Below, piece by piece: positions 21,651 through 32,669 of a stretch of 64,000 nt of DNA; the first letter of the stretch is position 1, and each line of letters starts with the position of its first letter. The DNA lies in NCBI RefSeq assembly GCF_037126465.1, contig NC_088206.1, forward strand, positions 33,107,573-33,171,572, read 5' to 3'. Below the pieces are notes generated by a model, which was given only the letters and a program-made list of their open reading frames with translations, was not told the DNA's origin and did no database searches. Source of the DNA: Ornithodoros turicata (taxonomy: Eukaryota > Arthropoda > Arachnida > Ixodida > Argasidae). The position numbers and the translations under genes were made by a program.

Positions 21651-22285
21651 GTAAGAAGAATAGTGAATTCACGATTTTAGTGTTAAAATCTTTAACGGTA
21701 TTTTCTATTGTGACGTCCACGATTTATTGAATGTAAATGCGTAAGTAACGCTGTTGATGTGGTGGCTGTATTGTTGAAATGCGAGCGGGCTCGTAGGCTC
21801 GTCAGACTGTCGTCGTTGTCGTCGTTTATGCACTCATCCACGGCGTCCGCATCTCTTGCGAAGATATCCGCTCGATGTGCACCTGCGAACGTACTCCGCC
21901 AAGTAGGAAGAATAGTGAATTCACGATTTTAATGTTAAAATCTTTAACGGTATTTTCTATTTTGACGTCCACGATTTATTGACTGTAAATGCGTAACTAA
22001 CGCTGTTGATGTTGAGGCTGTATTGTTGAAATGCGAGCGGGCTCGTAGGCCCGTCACACTCTCGTCGTTTATGCACTCATCCACGGAGTCCGCATCTCTT
22101 GCGAGGATTCCCGCTCGATGTGCACTGCGAACGTACTCCGTCAAGTAGGAAGAATAATGAATTCACGATTTTAATGTTAAAATCTTTAACGGTATCTTCT
22201 ATTTTGACGTCCATGATTTATTGAATGTAAATGCGTAACTAACGCTGTTGATGTTGTGGCTGTATTGTTGAAATGCGAGCTGTTC
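21651..22285 (+). repeat. 245-bp tandem repeat, about 2.6 units
   Basis: Tandem units begin at GAAGAATAGTGAATTCACG near 21655 and 21907 and at GAAGAATAATGAATTCACG near 22149. The third unit is cut at TTGAAATGCGAGC, where the LINE begins. A minus-strand reading (AHRADIFARDADAVDECIND) stays open across units and could be a relict exon. This is not proven. Confidence 0.85.
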
Positions 22286-22347
22286 GTCCGGTCTGACATC
22301 CCCGTAGTCCGCCGGACAGTGCGCACACAGGGGACTGGTACTACTAC

Positions 22348-22785
22348 ATGGCCTGCTCCGTTCGTCTAGGCTCCCTTGACCTCACGGTTGTCTCCCTTTA
22401 CTTGCCCCCTGGTGTTCCCTACGACATTGCTGAATTGGACACACTTATTGCCAGCCTCCCGTCGCCGCTTGTGCTTTGTGGCGATTTCAACGCGCATAAT
22501 GGCGTCTGGGGTAGCACACGCACCGACGGAAGAGGACAGCACCTTGCGGACCTCTTCGCTGACAGAACTCTAAGTATATTAAACGACAGTTCTCCAACAT
22601 TTCTTCAAGCCACATACCTCTCCTCCTGTCTTGATCTTACCGCCCTGTCAACATCAGTGACTCGTCTTTTCACATGGGGAGTAGATGCCGGCACCCTTCG
22701 AAGCGATCATTTGCCCGTTCTTATCGGCATCCGACGATCGCGTCAGCCGGCTACATCACGTTCCGTCAAGCGAACCAACTGGTAG
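22348..22785 (+). pseudogene. LINE endonuclease domain fragment
   Basis: An open frame covering the C-terminal two-thirds of an AP-like endonuclease: the PSPLVLCGDFNAHNGVWGS catalytic Asp/Asn block, a TYLSSCLDLT strand in place of the usual TW.SSSIDL, and RSDHLPVLIGI with the catalytic His. In an active LINE this nicks target DNA to prime reverse transcription. The N-terminal part is missing because of 5' truncation. The frame shifts before the reverse transcriptase begins. Confidence 0.85.
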
Positions 22786-23370
22786 CTCTATCAGGCCACA
22801 CTGGAGTCAGCTTCCTCAAACGATGCACTGGGAAACCAGCAGGATTTTGCTCGTACTGTAGCAGGTGCTGCGCAGCTGCTACTAACTTCTCCCGTGTCCA
22901 GGTGTGCTTCTCTGCCGTCGATGCTAAGTACGAGCGGCTTCGTGCTCTTCGTCGTCGCGCGGAACGCCGTGCCCGACGCACTGGTCACGCTCCTGACCGC
23001 CTTGAAGCTCGGCGGGTTCAGAAAGCAATTGGGCGTCATCTGCGTCAGCTTGCGCGGGACCATTGGCGCAGGTCCATGTCCTCTTTATTCCATCGTACAC
23101 CGCTCTCCCGGATATGGGGAGTACTACGAGGCCTCTCCTCCCCTGTATCTCAGCGGAATCCGTTCCGCTCCCTGTTTCTTTGTACATCACAGCCTGAACT
23201 ACAAATTGCCGAAGATTTTTGCGTAAGACTTACCACCAGCACCCCCAACTCAGTAACGCCTGCAGTCCCATCCATGCGCCAAGTCATCCTGTCCTGGACA
23301 CGCTCTTCACCCACCTGGGGCAGATCAGGTTACCTATAAGGCCCTTTGGCACCTTCCCCTATCGGGCCGC

Positions 23371-23841
23371 TTGCACCTCCTGCGGCTTCTCAATGAGAGT
23401 CGGTGTACCGGACAAGTTCCAGAAAATTCGAAGACGGCCATGGTGGTTCCTATACTCAAACCGGGCCAATCGCAGCATCACCTTGACCCTTTTTGTCCCA
23501 TTGCCCTCACCAGCTGTATAGGGAAGACACTTGAACGCATGATTTTCACGCGTCTCAGCTGGTTCGTTGAGACTGCTGAGTATTTTCCGGAGGTGATGGC
23601 GGGATTCCGGCCGGGCCGATCAGCGCAAGAATGTGTCATCAACCTAGTCAGTCAAGTCCAGCATGCCAAAGCAGAGGGATTATTGATTGCCGCTGTGTTC
23701 CTCGACGTAAAGAAAGCCTACGACAGTGTTTACCATGCTGCCATCCTTAATGCTCTTACTGCGGCTCAAGTTGGCGGCTGCCCCCTGCGATGGATACCGC
23801 TTGACCGATTTTTCTTATCGGTTCACGTGGAGCGTTTATGA
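23371..23841 (+). pseudogene. LINE RT, fingers and first palm half
   Basis: Carries the template-positioning block (HHLDPFCPIALTSCIGKTLE), GFRPGRSAQECV and the first catalytic Asp in FLDVKKAYDSVYHA. It runs to PLRWI and then into foreign sequence, so the enzyme is cut before motif B. In the intact family the next residues would be those now found at about 23963 (QDFLSGR). Confidence 0.85.
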
Positions 23842-23960
23842 AAAAATAAAAATAATCAAGATAAAAGTAAAAATAAAAATAAACCGATCAATAAAAGAAA
23901 GAAAGAGAAACAACATATAAAGCTGCAGTTCTAAGTACCGTTATCCTAACAAACATTTAT
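23813..23960. mobile_element. A-rich insertion in the LINE RT
   Basis: Between PLRWI and QDFLSGR the expected few codons are replaced by about 140 bp. The insert starts with a small hairpin (ACCGATTTTTCTTATCGGT) and continues as an A-rich run (AAAAATAAAAATAATC...). It breaks the RT between its two catalytic halves. No clear target duplication is visible, so it could be a SINE-like or templated insertion. Confidence 0.5.
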
Positions 23961-23964
23961 CTGT

Positions 23965-25257
23965 GTGCAAGACTTCTTATCAGGCCGCTATCTCTTCGTG
24001 CGCACCGCTGGTGGTGACACCACCAAGCACCACGTGACCCGTGGGGTCCCGCAGGGTAGTGTCCTTAGCCCCCTCCTCTTTAATCTTATCATGGCTTCCT
24101 TTACCCCGTTGATGCCTGCTCATACATCCATCACAATATACGCCGACGACATCTGCATCTGGACTTCTGCAATCCGTCGAGATACGATCCAGCGCCGACT
24201 GCAAAGCTCTCTACATGTGATTATCACCTATCTTGCCCCCAGTGACCTAACAGTGTCGCCGACGAAGCCTGTTGCGATGGCGTTCTCGCGCAAGTGCTTC
24301 CGCAGGTATCCACTCTACCTTGACGGCTCCCCTCTGACTTTCGCCACTTCATGCCGATACCTAGGTGTTATACTTGATCGCGACCTACCTTGGTCCCGCC
24401 ATGTGAAGATGATTACCACAAAAGCGACTGCCTCAGTTCACGTCCTCAGACGGATCGCTGGTGCGTCCTGGGGCCCGTCCTGCACTGATCTTTATCGCGT
24501 CCATCAGGCCCTCGTGTTGGGGACACTACGCTACAGCCCCCCTATCTTGCATGCCCTCAGCCAAACACAGGAGAGCGAGCTCCTTAACATCCAAGCCCGC
24601 GGCCTTCGCATTTGTCTGGGAGTACCACGAATATCAGAGACTTAAGGCACTCTTGCTGAAGCACGGAAGACTCCTGTCCCTCTTCTGCGGGATGCTGATA
24701 CACTTCGAGTATATTCTCGCTATCTGACCCGTCACACTCACCACTATCTTTGCCATATTGACGACGAATGCCCTGACTCAGCTTTCGGCAAGACCATCGC
24801 CCGGCTGAAGGATCATCTTCCTCCCTCCCCAACCACTCCCACATATGCGCCAGCAATGTGGACCCTTGCGCTTCCTGATATCTGCTCCACCACCCCTGGT
24901 CTTCAGCGCAAGCGTGACACTCCCGCACCGGTAGCCCTCCAACTCGCCCTCCATTGTTTGCACTCCACGTATCAGAATCATCGCCAGGTATACACGGACG
25001 GCTCAGTCACGGCAGAGAGATCGGGTGCTGCACTTTATATCCCTGATAGTGACTTTCAGCAAGTCGTTGTCCTCCCATACCCGATGTCTTCTATGGAAGT
25101 GGAACTCCTCGGCATCCTCTCTGCTCTACAGCACCTGATCGGAGTGCCGGCTGTACAGTGGGTTGTTCTGACTGACAGCAAGGCTTCACTGGATTTGCTG
25201 CTCTCGTTTCGCCCCAGCACCATATGCCCTCTCCACTCGCTCATACTAAAATTCTGA
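23965..25257 (+). pseudogene. LINE RT second half and RNase H
   Basis: One frame interrupted only by TAA at 24643-24645. It holds GVPQGSVLSPLLFN, the YADD active site with its two catalytic Asp (YADDICIW), the thumb block and YLGVILD. After a linker comes RNase H with Asp (VYTDGS), Glu (MEVELLG) and Asp (LTDSKAS). The last RNase H block (WIPGHVGLLSN) is in another frame from 25224. It would have copied the LINE RNA and removed the RNA strand. Confidence 0.85.
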
Positions 25258-25642
25258 CACAACTTGCGGCAACTGGCCATTCTGTGACGCTTCAATGGAT
25301 CCCCGGACACGTAGGCCTTCTGAGTAACACCCGCACAGACACAATAAAAAGAGACGCAACATCTAACAGAGCTCTTCCTGCCACGCCTCTGCCCCTAGCG
25401 ATCTCTGTCTGCCCCCTGCACATTCGTCGGCGGCGTTGTGTCCGTACCCAGCAGTTCCGAGCGGACTCTACCTCATATCATCATTTCGTACGCTTGATTG
25501 ACCCCATGCAGGACTTCACTATTGCCTGCCGCTGCAATAGAGCTGAAGAATCACTCCTTCACCGCATTCGAATGAATGTTGCACGGACACCCACGCTCCC
25601 GTATAAAATGCGCCAGACGAACTCCCCCGTTTGCACAACATG

Positions 25643-25850
25643 TTATGTTTCTTTTTTTTTTTCGTTTCTTTCTTTTTCGTTTCTTTCTTTTCTGTTTCCT
25701 TTTTTCGTTTTCTTTCCTCTTTCTTTCGCTTTCTTTCTTTGGCTTTTTTTTTCGCTTTCTTTCTTGCCGCCTTCTTTCCTTTTTTCGTTTTCTTCCTATA
25801 TTTTCGTCCCCTTTCCTTTTCCGTTCCTCTGTACGAAAGGAATAGCAAGT
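25643..25850. repeat. CTTT-rich polypyrimidine tract
   Basis: Imperfect (TTTC)n with TTTTTTTTTT runs, replacing the LINE C-terminal CCHC region. It gives long spurious Phe/Ser or Lys/Arg frames on the two strands. Confidence 0.9.
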
Positions 25851-26859
25851 CGGCCATTGCCTGACTAACCTTTCCTTGCTTTTTTTCTCAATAACCATAT
25901 TCCTCCCCCCTCCCCCCGCCCTAGAACAATGGCTCACGTGCAGTCACAACTACAGCATCGGCGTAGATCGCGTCGGCGTCGTCCGCATTAGCTTGTCCGC
26001 GCAAAACTTTCTCATCCGTAGCATTGAGGAGGATCATCCCGCCAGTTTACAACCGCTATCGATGGAAAGTGAGATAACTGACGGAGCTGGCAATCACTTC
26101 AACTTCTATCATGGAAAGGCGAATATCGACAGAACTTTGGTGGACGAATTTCATTGACTGCGAAAGCACCGCACAATCACTACGCAGTCCGTCGAACAAC
26201 CAGACAAACCCCACTCGTTGCCGATGCGTTGTGGTCGCGTAACCGTGCTTGCGAATTTTTAGTTTTGGTTTTGTGTTCTTCCTTTTCTTTTCTTCTCTTC
26301 CTTTCCTTTTCTTCCCCGTTTTCTCCTTTTTCTCCTCCTTTCATTTCTTTCCTTTTCTTCCCAGTCGTTGACGCTCGTAGCTCCGAATGAACGCTCCGTA
26401 CGGCTCCACGCACAACACATTACACACGACTAGGTGTCCTCCTCAAGACATCACTCCTATGTCTTTGTCCCCTCCCTTTGTTTTTGATTTCTGCCAAATC
26501 CATGGATGGCCTGAAAAGCCATTTTAGAATGAATATATATAAGATCACAGTGTCAGTATCACAGACGGTATACTGGCTTTGAATTCGTGGCATATCAGCG
26601 GGATGCCACGTAATTATTGCTTCCATGGGAACTTCATGGAGACCTTATTATTTTAGTCTTGACCTTGGGGGTGGGGGCAGTTCTTCCCACCGCTTGATGT
26701 GGTTTATCGGCTCCTCTGCTCGACAATGCCTGGTTGTTGGACAGTGCCTACCTTCTCCACGGTACAGAAGAAGGTCATACGGAAGCACGTTCTCGCACAG
26801 CCAGCAGTGCACCAAACTGCTTCCTTCTCTGTTGTGGTCTCATTTACGTCACGTTAACA
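25851..26859. other. Unassigned repeat-like sequence
   Basis: Contains a second CTTTTC-rich tract (about 26272-26370) and frames with no recognisable domain. It may be non-coding LINE tail material. I cannot assign it. Confidence 0.4.
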
Positions 26860-27460
26860 ACGAGATTATATTGGGGATGAGGATTGGGGAGTTTAATCGC
26901 CAGGGGGCGATACCCTAACCACACCGGTGGTGGTGGTGGTGAGGGCGGAAGCGTTGTTGAGCTGCATTTGGCCAGAGACCAAGCAAGTGTGATATAGAGA
27001 AGGGGCGAGAGTCCAGTTGACTTAGAGACCCGGAGAGCTCAGCTCCAGAAGGTTAGTAGTGTGGCCAATGAAGAAGTGAGAATGTGCCAAACCCTCTAGT
27101 GACAGCACCTGGGAGAGTCAACTTGTCTCAAGCGGTAACGATCAAGCCACATGGAGTCGCATTCGATGAATTCATGCAGCATCTTGACGTGAGCTGTTTC
27201 GTGGCATGCGGAAAGCGAGTGGAACTCTCATAGCAAGCGAGCACTTCTCCTCATCATAGGGGGGGGGGGGGGATTGTCCGTTGTTTTTTGGCGGGAAGCC
27301 AGGGGTGTCACGGGGCGTAGAGCGGAGTCGAGAGAGTATAGCTTGTGCGGTGCTGTCCGCCTGCTCATTCCCAACGACACTGCAATGCGCTGGAACCCAC
27401 TGGAGAGCCCGCCCGTGACCTCTTTCTTTCACATGGCGGGAAGCCATTAACACATCCGTG
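26860..27460 (-). pseudogene. 5'-truncated RNase H LINE fragment
   Basis: On the minus strand the end of an RNase H domain is readable (ALQWVPAHCSVVGNEQADSTA, near 27417-27355), containing the His and Asp of the last two motifs. It is followed by non-coding sequence that ends in GATTAAACTCCCCAATCCTC, similar to the GCCATTAAA..AATCATC tails of the other LINEs here. A run of about 15 G lies at 27258-27272. Only the 3' end of the element is present. Confidence 0.65.
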
Positions 27461-27589
27461 ACTAGGGATGTCTATCAGCCGTGTATGCCATAATTTTCAA
27501 TGGCTTGCAATCTGTGAAGTAAAATCAACGATGTGCTGCAGAAAGAAAAGGATGACATACAGTTCCGCAGCTGTTGGTGCGCTTGCTTT

Positions 27590-27925
27590 TCCGCTTTCTT
27601 TTTCTTTCTCGTTTTGCAGTTTTTTTTTTCTGTTTCGTTTTGTATTTTTGTTTTCATTTTCGCATTTTCTTTGTTTTTTTCTTTACGTTTTTTTTACGTT
27701 TTTGCTTTTTGATGTTTTTTGCTTTTTCTTTTTGTATTTTTTGCTTGTTTTTTGTCATTTTCTCATTTTGTAGTTTTTTGCTTTTTCGTTTTCTATTTTT
27801 TTTCCTTTTTCGCATTTTGTTGCTTTTTTGGTTTTTCATTTTGTAGTTTTTTTGCGTTTTCACATTTTGTGTTTTTTTTTGCGTTTTCACATTTTGTAGT
27901 TTTTTTTGCTTTTTCCAGTTATGGC
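27590..27925. repeat. T-rich low-complexity tract
   Basis: Degenerate TTTTTGC/CATTTTGTAG repeats over about 330 bp, including several near-copies of GCGTTTTCACATTTTG. It gives spurious Phe-rich and Lys-rich frames. It lies just downstream of the gene at 27997-28295 (minus strand). Confidence 0.9.
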
Positions 27926-27996
27926 CGTTACGCAGAAACACACAAAAGAGAAGTCCACAAAGAGAAGAAGCGAGGACAAACGAGCTGACCACCAGG

Positions 27997-28295
27997 TCAC
28001 TCGAAGCTGGTCGTCGTGGTGCTGCCGCCGAACCAGCCGGAGGGCGGTTCTGCCGAAGCGGAGTGATCCACCGTGATTTCCGGGATCAGGTCCTCCTCTG
28101 TGCCTTTACGCCAGCAGGAGCCCAGGATGTCTTTATGTATTGCGACGACGACCAATAACGCTGCGAGGGCGTACAGGCTGTAGACGAACCGGCGCCATTC
28201 GTCGGCCTCGGTGAGGGCCAGCCACATGAAGAAGACGCTGGTGGCGGCCCACAGCCCTCGCAGAGCAACGGTGACGACGTTGACGAACTTCATGT
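27997..28295 (-). CDS. Last exon of a putative membrane protein
   Basis: An acceptor (TTTCTTTTACAG at 28296-28307) precedes a 299-nt frame ending at TGA 27997. The peptide begins MKFVNVVTVALRGLWAATSV. It has two hydrophobic segments separated by a short charged loop (LTEADEWRRFVYS): one near residues 3-25 and one near residues 38-54 (SLYALAALLVVVAIHK). The tail is hydrophilic and Ser/Thr-rich, ending in Phe-Glu. Codon use and composition differ from the surrounding repeats and there are no stops, so this looks like a genuine host exon. I do not recognise the family. Upstream exons should lie at higher coordinates; a candidate is 28975-29062. Confidence 0.5.
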
Positions 28296-28849
28296 CTGTA
28301 AAAGAAATGAAGATGTTGTCACATACTGAACTTAATTTCATTTCAAGAAACGGTAATTGGGGAAAAATGCAGAACAGGCAAGTCATTAAATATCTGTTGA
28401 GCAAACGTCTGCAAGGAAGTCCACGGGACAACGAAGCTACAGAATTGCAGATATATTAGCGCTATGCGTTTGGCCAGATTATACCAATTAAGGAAAAAGC
28501 ATAAACACTCTATTTAGGTTAAAATGCGATTGAGGTGCAGCGAAAATAAGTTACCAGAAAGAGTCGCTGAGAGCAGTCAGAAAAGAGAGACCAGAGGCGC
28601 CGAAGTTTGCGAACAGCAAGCGAGGACAACCGAGAGCATATTTTGCCAAAACGCATCATGCATCTCATCGTCTATGGTGAAACCGTAGTACGTTATTTCG
28701 ACGCACGATGGAACCTGCAACGAAAGAGCAAATTTACACTGTCACGTTTTCGGTAAGCGCCATAAAATCCTACAAAAACGTCCGCTGATTATTTTTATAT
28801 TTACTTTTTTTACTAATTCGGCATGGTCCCAAATAGTCGGAACGACTTA

Positions 28850-29062
28850 CATTTCCCAATGGTGATACACGCCGAGAATGCCAGAGGAAGATTGCACTTT
28901 TCTTCGACCGGGGTGCCACATTTTCGTTTTTTTTCTTCCTCTTTCGTTTTTTTTTTTTTTCCTCCATCCAGTTCCCAGGTGGAATAAGAGGAACACCACC
29001 GTCAGAGCTGCCTTGATCAGTGGGGTCATGAGGGTTGAAGTGTAGATGGATCCGTCACACAT
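28850..29062 (-). CDS. Possible upstream exon(s) of the membrane protein
   Basis: A minus-strand frame encodes CDGSIYTSTLMTPLIKAAL followed by a hydrophobic stretch (TVVFLLFHLGT), as in a transmembrane segment. It then runs into a purine tract (28925-28965). A second stretch (CNLPLAFSACITIG) ends at a consensus donor (AAT|GTAAGT near 28852). The purine tract may have expanded inside the exon or may belong to an intron. This is weak evidence. Confidence 0.3.
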
Positions 29063-30299
29063 AAGACAGGAATTTCTCTATGTCTTCATACCGAGCTCCT
29101 CTCCTACAGTTACTAATGATTATAACAGGCTATTTCTCGGAATCTATTTTAAGGTGCCAGCAGCACAATAAAGCGGTATAAAGGAATCAGGCACGAGCAT
29201 CATACGGTTCGGAACTTGCGGAGAGAGGCTAGAAGGAAAGGCGGGGAGGAGGATCGGAGGAGAGCAAAGAACTTGAACGGGACTCCTCACTCTCTCAATG
29301 TATGCTCTCGGAGGCAGCCACATTGAATCAGCCGAAGAAACGCCGCGTATGTTTGGCTCGTGAAAGAGGCGGAATTCCGAAAAATTGTTGGCAACGCTTG
29401 CTTCGCTGCTTCCTTTGGCTACCGATTTTGTCACTCTCCGTCGCTATTCTCGCTAGGGCTAGCCAGGGCTGGAGGAGCCGTAGACCGTGTCCCCATGTGG
29501 CGTCCATGTCGTCTGTGTGTTTTTTTCGTCTTCTTCTTTAAAGTCCTAGGGTTTCAGGGAATAGGGCAATGTGTGACTGCTCCACAAACCTTTTTTGCGC
29601 GAAGTTTGGTGTATGCTCACCGTTCTTTTTTTTTTTCTTTTTCTTTTTTTTTTTGCGTGCGCCACGGCAACGGTAGCTGATTCAATATGACACTGCCCTC
29701 GCATGTACGTTGCAGTTTTGGAGATTTGTCTTGTATTTCCTTCTAACATACTCCTTGAGGGTTCTATGCTTCGGACAGATTGCAAAGTCTTGCATCTATT
29801 TTTGTGCGCAAACGTTTTCATATACAGAGAATTACCATATTTCGCAATAAGTGTCTAATGTAGTCTGACAATAAATAAATATATATATAGATGTCGGAAA
29901 ATGCCAGTCGGATCTACCCCGGAGCAACTTAAGCGTTTTCTACTAAATCTATCTCCACCTCTTCTTCGACAGTGGGAACTGTGTCAGCAGCCATACCACA
30001 TATCCTTACAATCTTCTCGCCATGTTACAGCTCCTGGTCCACTCACACTTGCATTCAAGCGCCATGAATGTTCCTCTTTGCAAAAATTCATAGGCGTCGG
30101 TTCAGCAATGCCTCGAGTGCAAGGCCTCCGTCTCTGGAAACGGAGAAAGCCAATGCACCTTGCTACATGAGCTGGTTATCTGCGTCGACTCCTGCTCCAA
30201 TCAGCTACCGAAGAACATCCAAAAAAGCGATTACGTCAGCCCACCAGTTCTCTACTGACGGCTGTCACCACATGTTCTTCGCCAGTGCGAGGGGTGTCA
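29063..30299. other. No recognisable gene
   Basis: Only short frames. A T-rich run lies at 29620-29655 and an (AT)n patch at 29873-29888. Nothing else is identified. Confidence 0.4.
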
Positions 30300-30840
30300 G
30301 CAGTGTGGCAGCAAACCCCCGGGGTGGATCCGAATCCGACCTGCCTTAACCCCAAATAGCACAGACACAGCAACTAATGAACGAAGAACAAGCTTATTCG
30401 CTTACATCAAAAAGCTGCTTGCCGTACGGCCTTTTTCCCGGATCCACGACTAAGTGACTGTCTGACAGTGTGACACTGCCGCACGAATGAGTCCCTCTCC
30501 CAGAGCGCTCGCTCTTTTATCACCCGTGCTATGACCCAGATCTCAACTGGAAGTTGCCAGGTTTCCTCGACTCCCCCCCCCCCCCCCGGCTTGACTCAAA
30601 TGTCAGGAAGTTCGGGGAGATCGAAGATTATGTCTTCAGGGTCTGGTGAAAAGGACATGTCGGCGGGGGGGGGGGGTGGATCAGTGGGACCCTGATGAAG
30701 GGCCATAGGTTCTTCTTCCTAGTAGATCGCTGTAAGCTCGATGGGATGTCCGTTCGATAACCCCCAGACCGCGAAAGGACTCGGGTAGGGCGGCGGGGGG
30801 GGGGGGGGTGTCCCTGATGAGGGGCCGTGCCTGGTTCCGC
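30300..30840 (-). mobile_element. Probable LTR and 3' end of Gypsy element
   Basis: On the minus strand this stretch lies downstream of Gypsy integrase. It has a TATA-like GATAAAAGAG box (near 30510) and then an AATAAGC signal (near 30395), plus G/C homopolymers (30571-30587, 30664-30676, 30793-30808) of the kind seen at a polypurine tract. The exact LTR ends and a second LTR are not found, so the call is by position and composition. Confidence 0.4.
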
Positions 30841-31122
30841 CATCTTGTTCAGGAACAGCATCCGGTGCCGCGGCGTTCAACCAGGACAGTTCAGGGGGCC
30901 CGTGAGGTCGGCGTCGTCGGATCGAAAACAGCTACTCGCAGCATGTGGTCGTGGCATCTGCAGGGGGACAAAACGGCAACTTCGAGGTCTATGGGGGCGA
31001 AGGTTATAACGAGCGAACCCTGGTAACCCGCCCAAAGATGTGCTATCTTCAGCGGGTTGAGACTCCGTGTTGATGGGATGGTGGAAGGGTTGGGATTGCG
31101 ATGAACTTGTGCCGGAGTCCTC

Positions 31123-31614
31123 TTACATTTCGTGTTGCTCCACGATGCGACCAATATATTCCTTGAGGTCTGGGATGTGGACTGGACTGGACTCTTCGCT
31201 TGTACTGCAACGTTCAAGTCTATAAGTAACTGGTGTAAGTTGCGCACTGATGCGGCAAAGTCTATCCCGTCGGTCCACGAGAGAAGCTGCAAAGCCCTTC
31301 GCCACGTCGCCATGTGGATGCGCTCGCCTCAGGGCTAAGCCTTCTACGCAGTATTCTACCTGGCGTCGACCCTTGTTGTACTGGGATGCTTGCGTCAGTC
31401 GCGCGACCTCAATATTCTTATGTGCACAAAGAACTGCAGTTGAGAGACTGTTGCGAATGGCATCCGCATAGCATGCATACGGACGACGTTGGTGTTCCCT
31501 CAGTGTTCGTAGAGTATTTCCGAGTAGAAATGCCATTTCTAGTCCAAAATTCAAATGGGCAGGGGCAAACCCAGTGGACCTATTTTCCGTCGGTCGTGCG
31601 AATGGCGACGCCAA
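31123..31614 (-). pseudogene. Gypsy integrase C-terminal region
   Basis: A 164-codon frame containing STGFAPAHLNFGLEMAF, LREHQRRPYACYADAIRNSL, LTQASQYNKGRRQVEY and a GPY/F-type module (VDRRDRLCRISAQLTPVTYR). These blocks are the normal end of Ty3/Gypsy integrase. The rest of the integrase core lies at 32670-33425 on the same strand, separated by the LINE at 31640-32660 on the opposite strand. There is no intact polyprotein. Confidence 0.8.
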
Positions 31615-31639
31615 TCTCCGTCAGACACTGTCTCAGTCT

Positions 31640-32660
31640 TTCACACCCAGATATCACAACTTCCTCCGCGTGCCTCGGTGGTCTTCACCGATTCACGGGC
31701 TGCTCTGCAGTGTGTGGCAACCACGGGGCTTCGTGTGTCGCTAGCCTCTATCGTGGTAGACGTTCTCCACCAAGTTCAGCGTCTACATGGTGAAGGCCAC
31801 CATGTATCCCTGCAAGTTCCGGATTTAGGGGAGGGCAGACGGGGCACTTGCCCCGGGGCCCCCACCGCAAAGGGGCCCCCACCAGTAAAGACCTTGTGGA
31901 AGGGAAATGTGTTTTGCATGCCTCAAACGCATCCCTCAAACGGAAATTTCACAAAAATGTGTCTTCCGTCCATGCATATTGACGCCGAATAACACATTGG
32001 ATAGACATAGAATACACGACGGAGCCCCCACAGCACAGCGCCTCGGGGCCCCCTCCACTGTAAATCCGGCACTGATCCCTGCAGTGGATTCTAGGTTGCT
32101 GCGATTTAAGGTGCAATGAGGAAACTGGCAGGGCAGGAACGACTACACCACGAGTCCTCGACAGCCGTGCACAGAAGGACCCTACTAACTGTGTGACTTC
32201 AACCCTTGGCAGCAATGGCGCCGGAACATCACGGCTCAATCTCTCATGCATTCGGTAGACCCGGCCAAATTTGTCGTTTTCTTTCCCTGCCCGTCTATTA
32301 CGACATTTTACGTCCCTCCTGCGTAGACTACAGCTCAATGTGGCTTTCAGCCTGCAGTTCAAGTGCACGATCAGATGTTGTGACACAAGCCTCTGTGCCA
32401 CCTGCGGTGTCGTGGCGACCACCCAGCATATTCGTATATGGAACGTGCACTCGACTGCCCGCAAAGGAGGATATTGTGCTATGAGCTTGTCCGTATCAGC
32501 AAGAGGCCGCTCACCTTAGCTGCACTCATTAGCCCCTATGAAGACCCTATGCTCCATCGTCGGATTATTTCACCTGTTCATGGACTTCCTGTCGTCCACT
32601 GGATTGCTCCAGACGCTTAAGTTCTTACTTGTATTTTCATCCTTCCTTCATCATCTCTCA
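31640..32660 (+). pseudogene. LINE 3' portion (RNase H, Cys-rich end) inside Gypsy
   Basis: Starts with RNase H (VVFTDSRAALQCVATTGLRV, then VDVLHQVQRLHGEGHH) and is interrupted at 31813 by a 261-bp MITE. It resumes with a Cys-rich end (ATCGVVATTQHIRIWNVHS-like) and finishes with PYEDPMLHRR and a plausible stop (near 32618), the normal end of I-group LINE ORF2. It lies opposite in strand to the Gypsy fragments on both sides and splits the integrase. It is dead because of the MITE and frameshifts. Confidence 0.7.
31814..32074 (+). mobile_element. hAT-type MITE, copy a
   Basis: 261 bp between direct repeats ATCCCTGC (31806-31813 and 32075-32082). The ends are AAGTTCCGGATTTA and, inverted, CAGTGCCGGATTTA. 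The interior has mirrored GGGGCCCC blocks. The 8-bp duplication and CAGTG-type ends suggest hAT. The same insertion at the same LINE position is seen at 33478-33737 and, truncated, at 55670-55750. Confidence 0.8.
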
Positions 32661-32669
32661 TAATGTTCC

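Larger units (their letters stand above)
22286..25640 (+). mobile_element. LINE with endonuclease, RT and RNase H, 5'-truncated
   Basis: Starts abruptly inside the endonuclease after the 245-bp repeat. In order: apurinic-type endonuclease (LCGDFNAHNGVWG near 22473-22515, SDHLPV near 22704); RT fingers (VVPILKPGQS, near 23441); GFRPGRSAQ (near 23602); the catalytic block FLDVKKAYDSV (near 23698); GVPQGSVLSPLLFN (near 24042); YADDICIW (near 24139); YLGVILD; RNase H with YTDGS (near 24990), MEVELLGI (near 25095), LTDSKAS (near 25168) and WIPGHVG; and finally a Cys-rich end (SPVCTTC). RNase H downstream of RT places it in the I/R1-like group. It has frameshifts in the EN-RT linker and near 25240, a TAA at 24643-24645, and an insertion in RT. 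It is not active. Confidence 0.9.

Noticed and set aside
25519..25937. Lys/Arg/Glu-rich and Phe/Ser-rich proteins
   Set aside because: They arise from the (TTTC)n tract read on the two strands. The same applies to 27574-27992 (T-rich tract) and 29546-29680.
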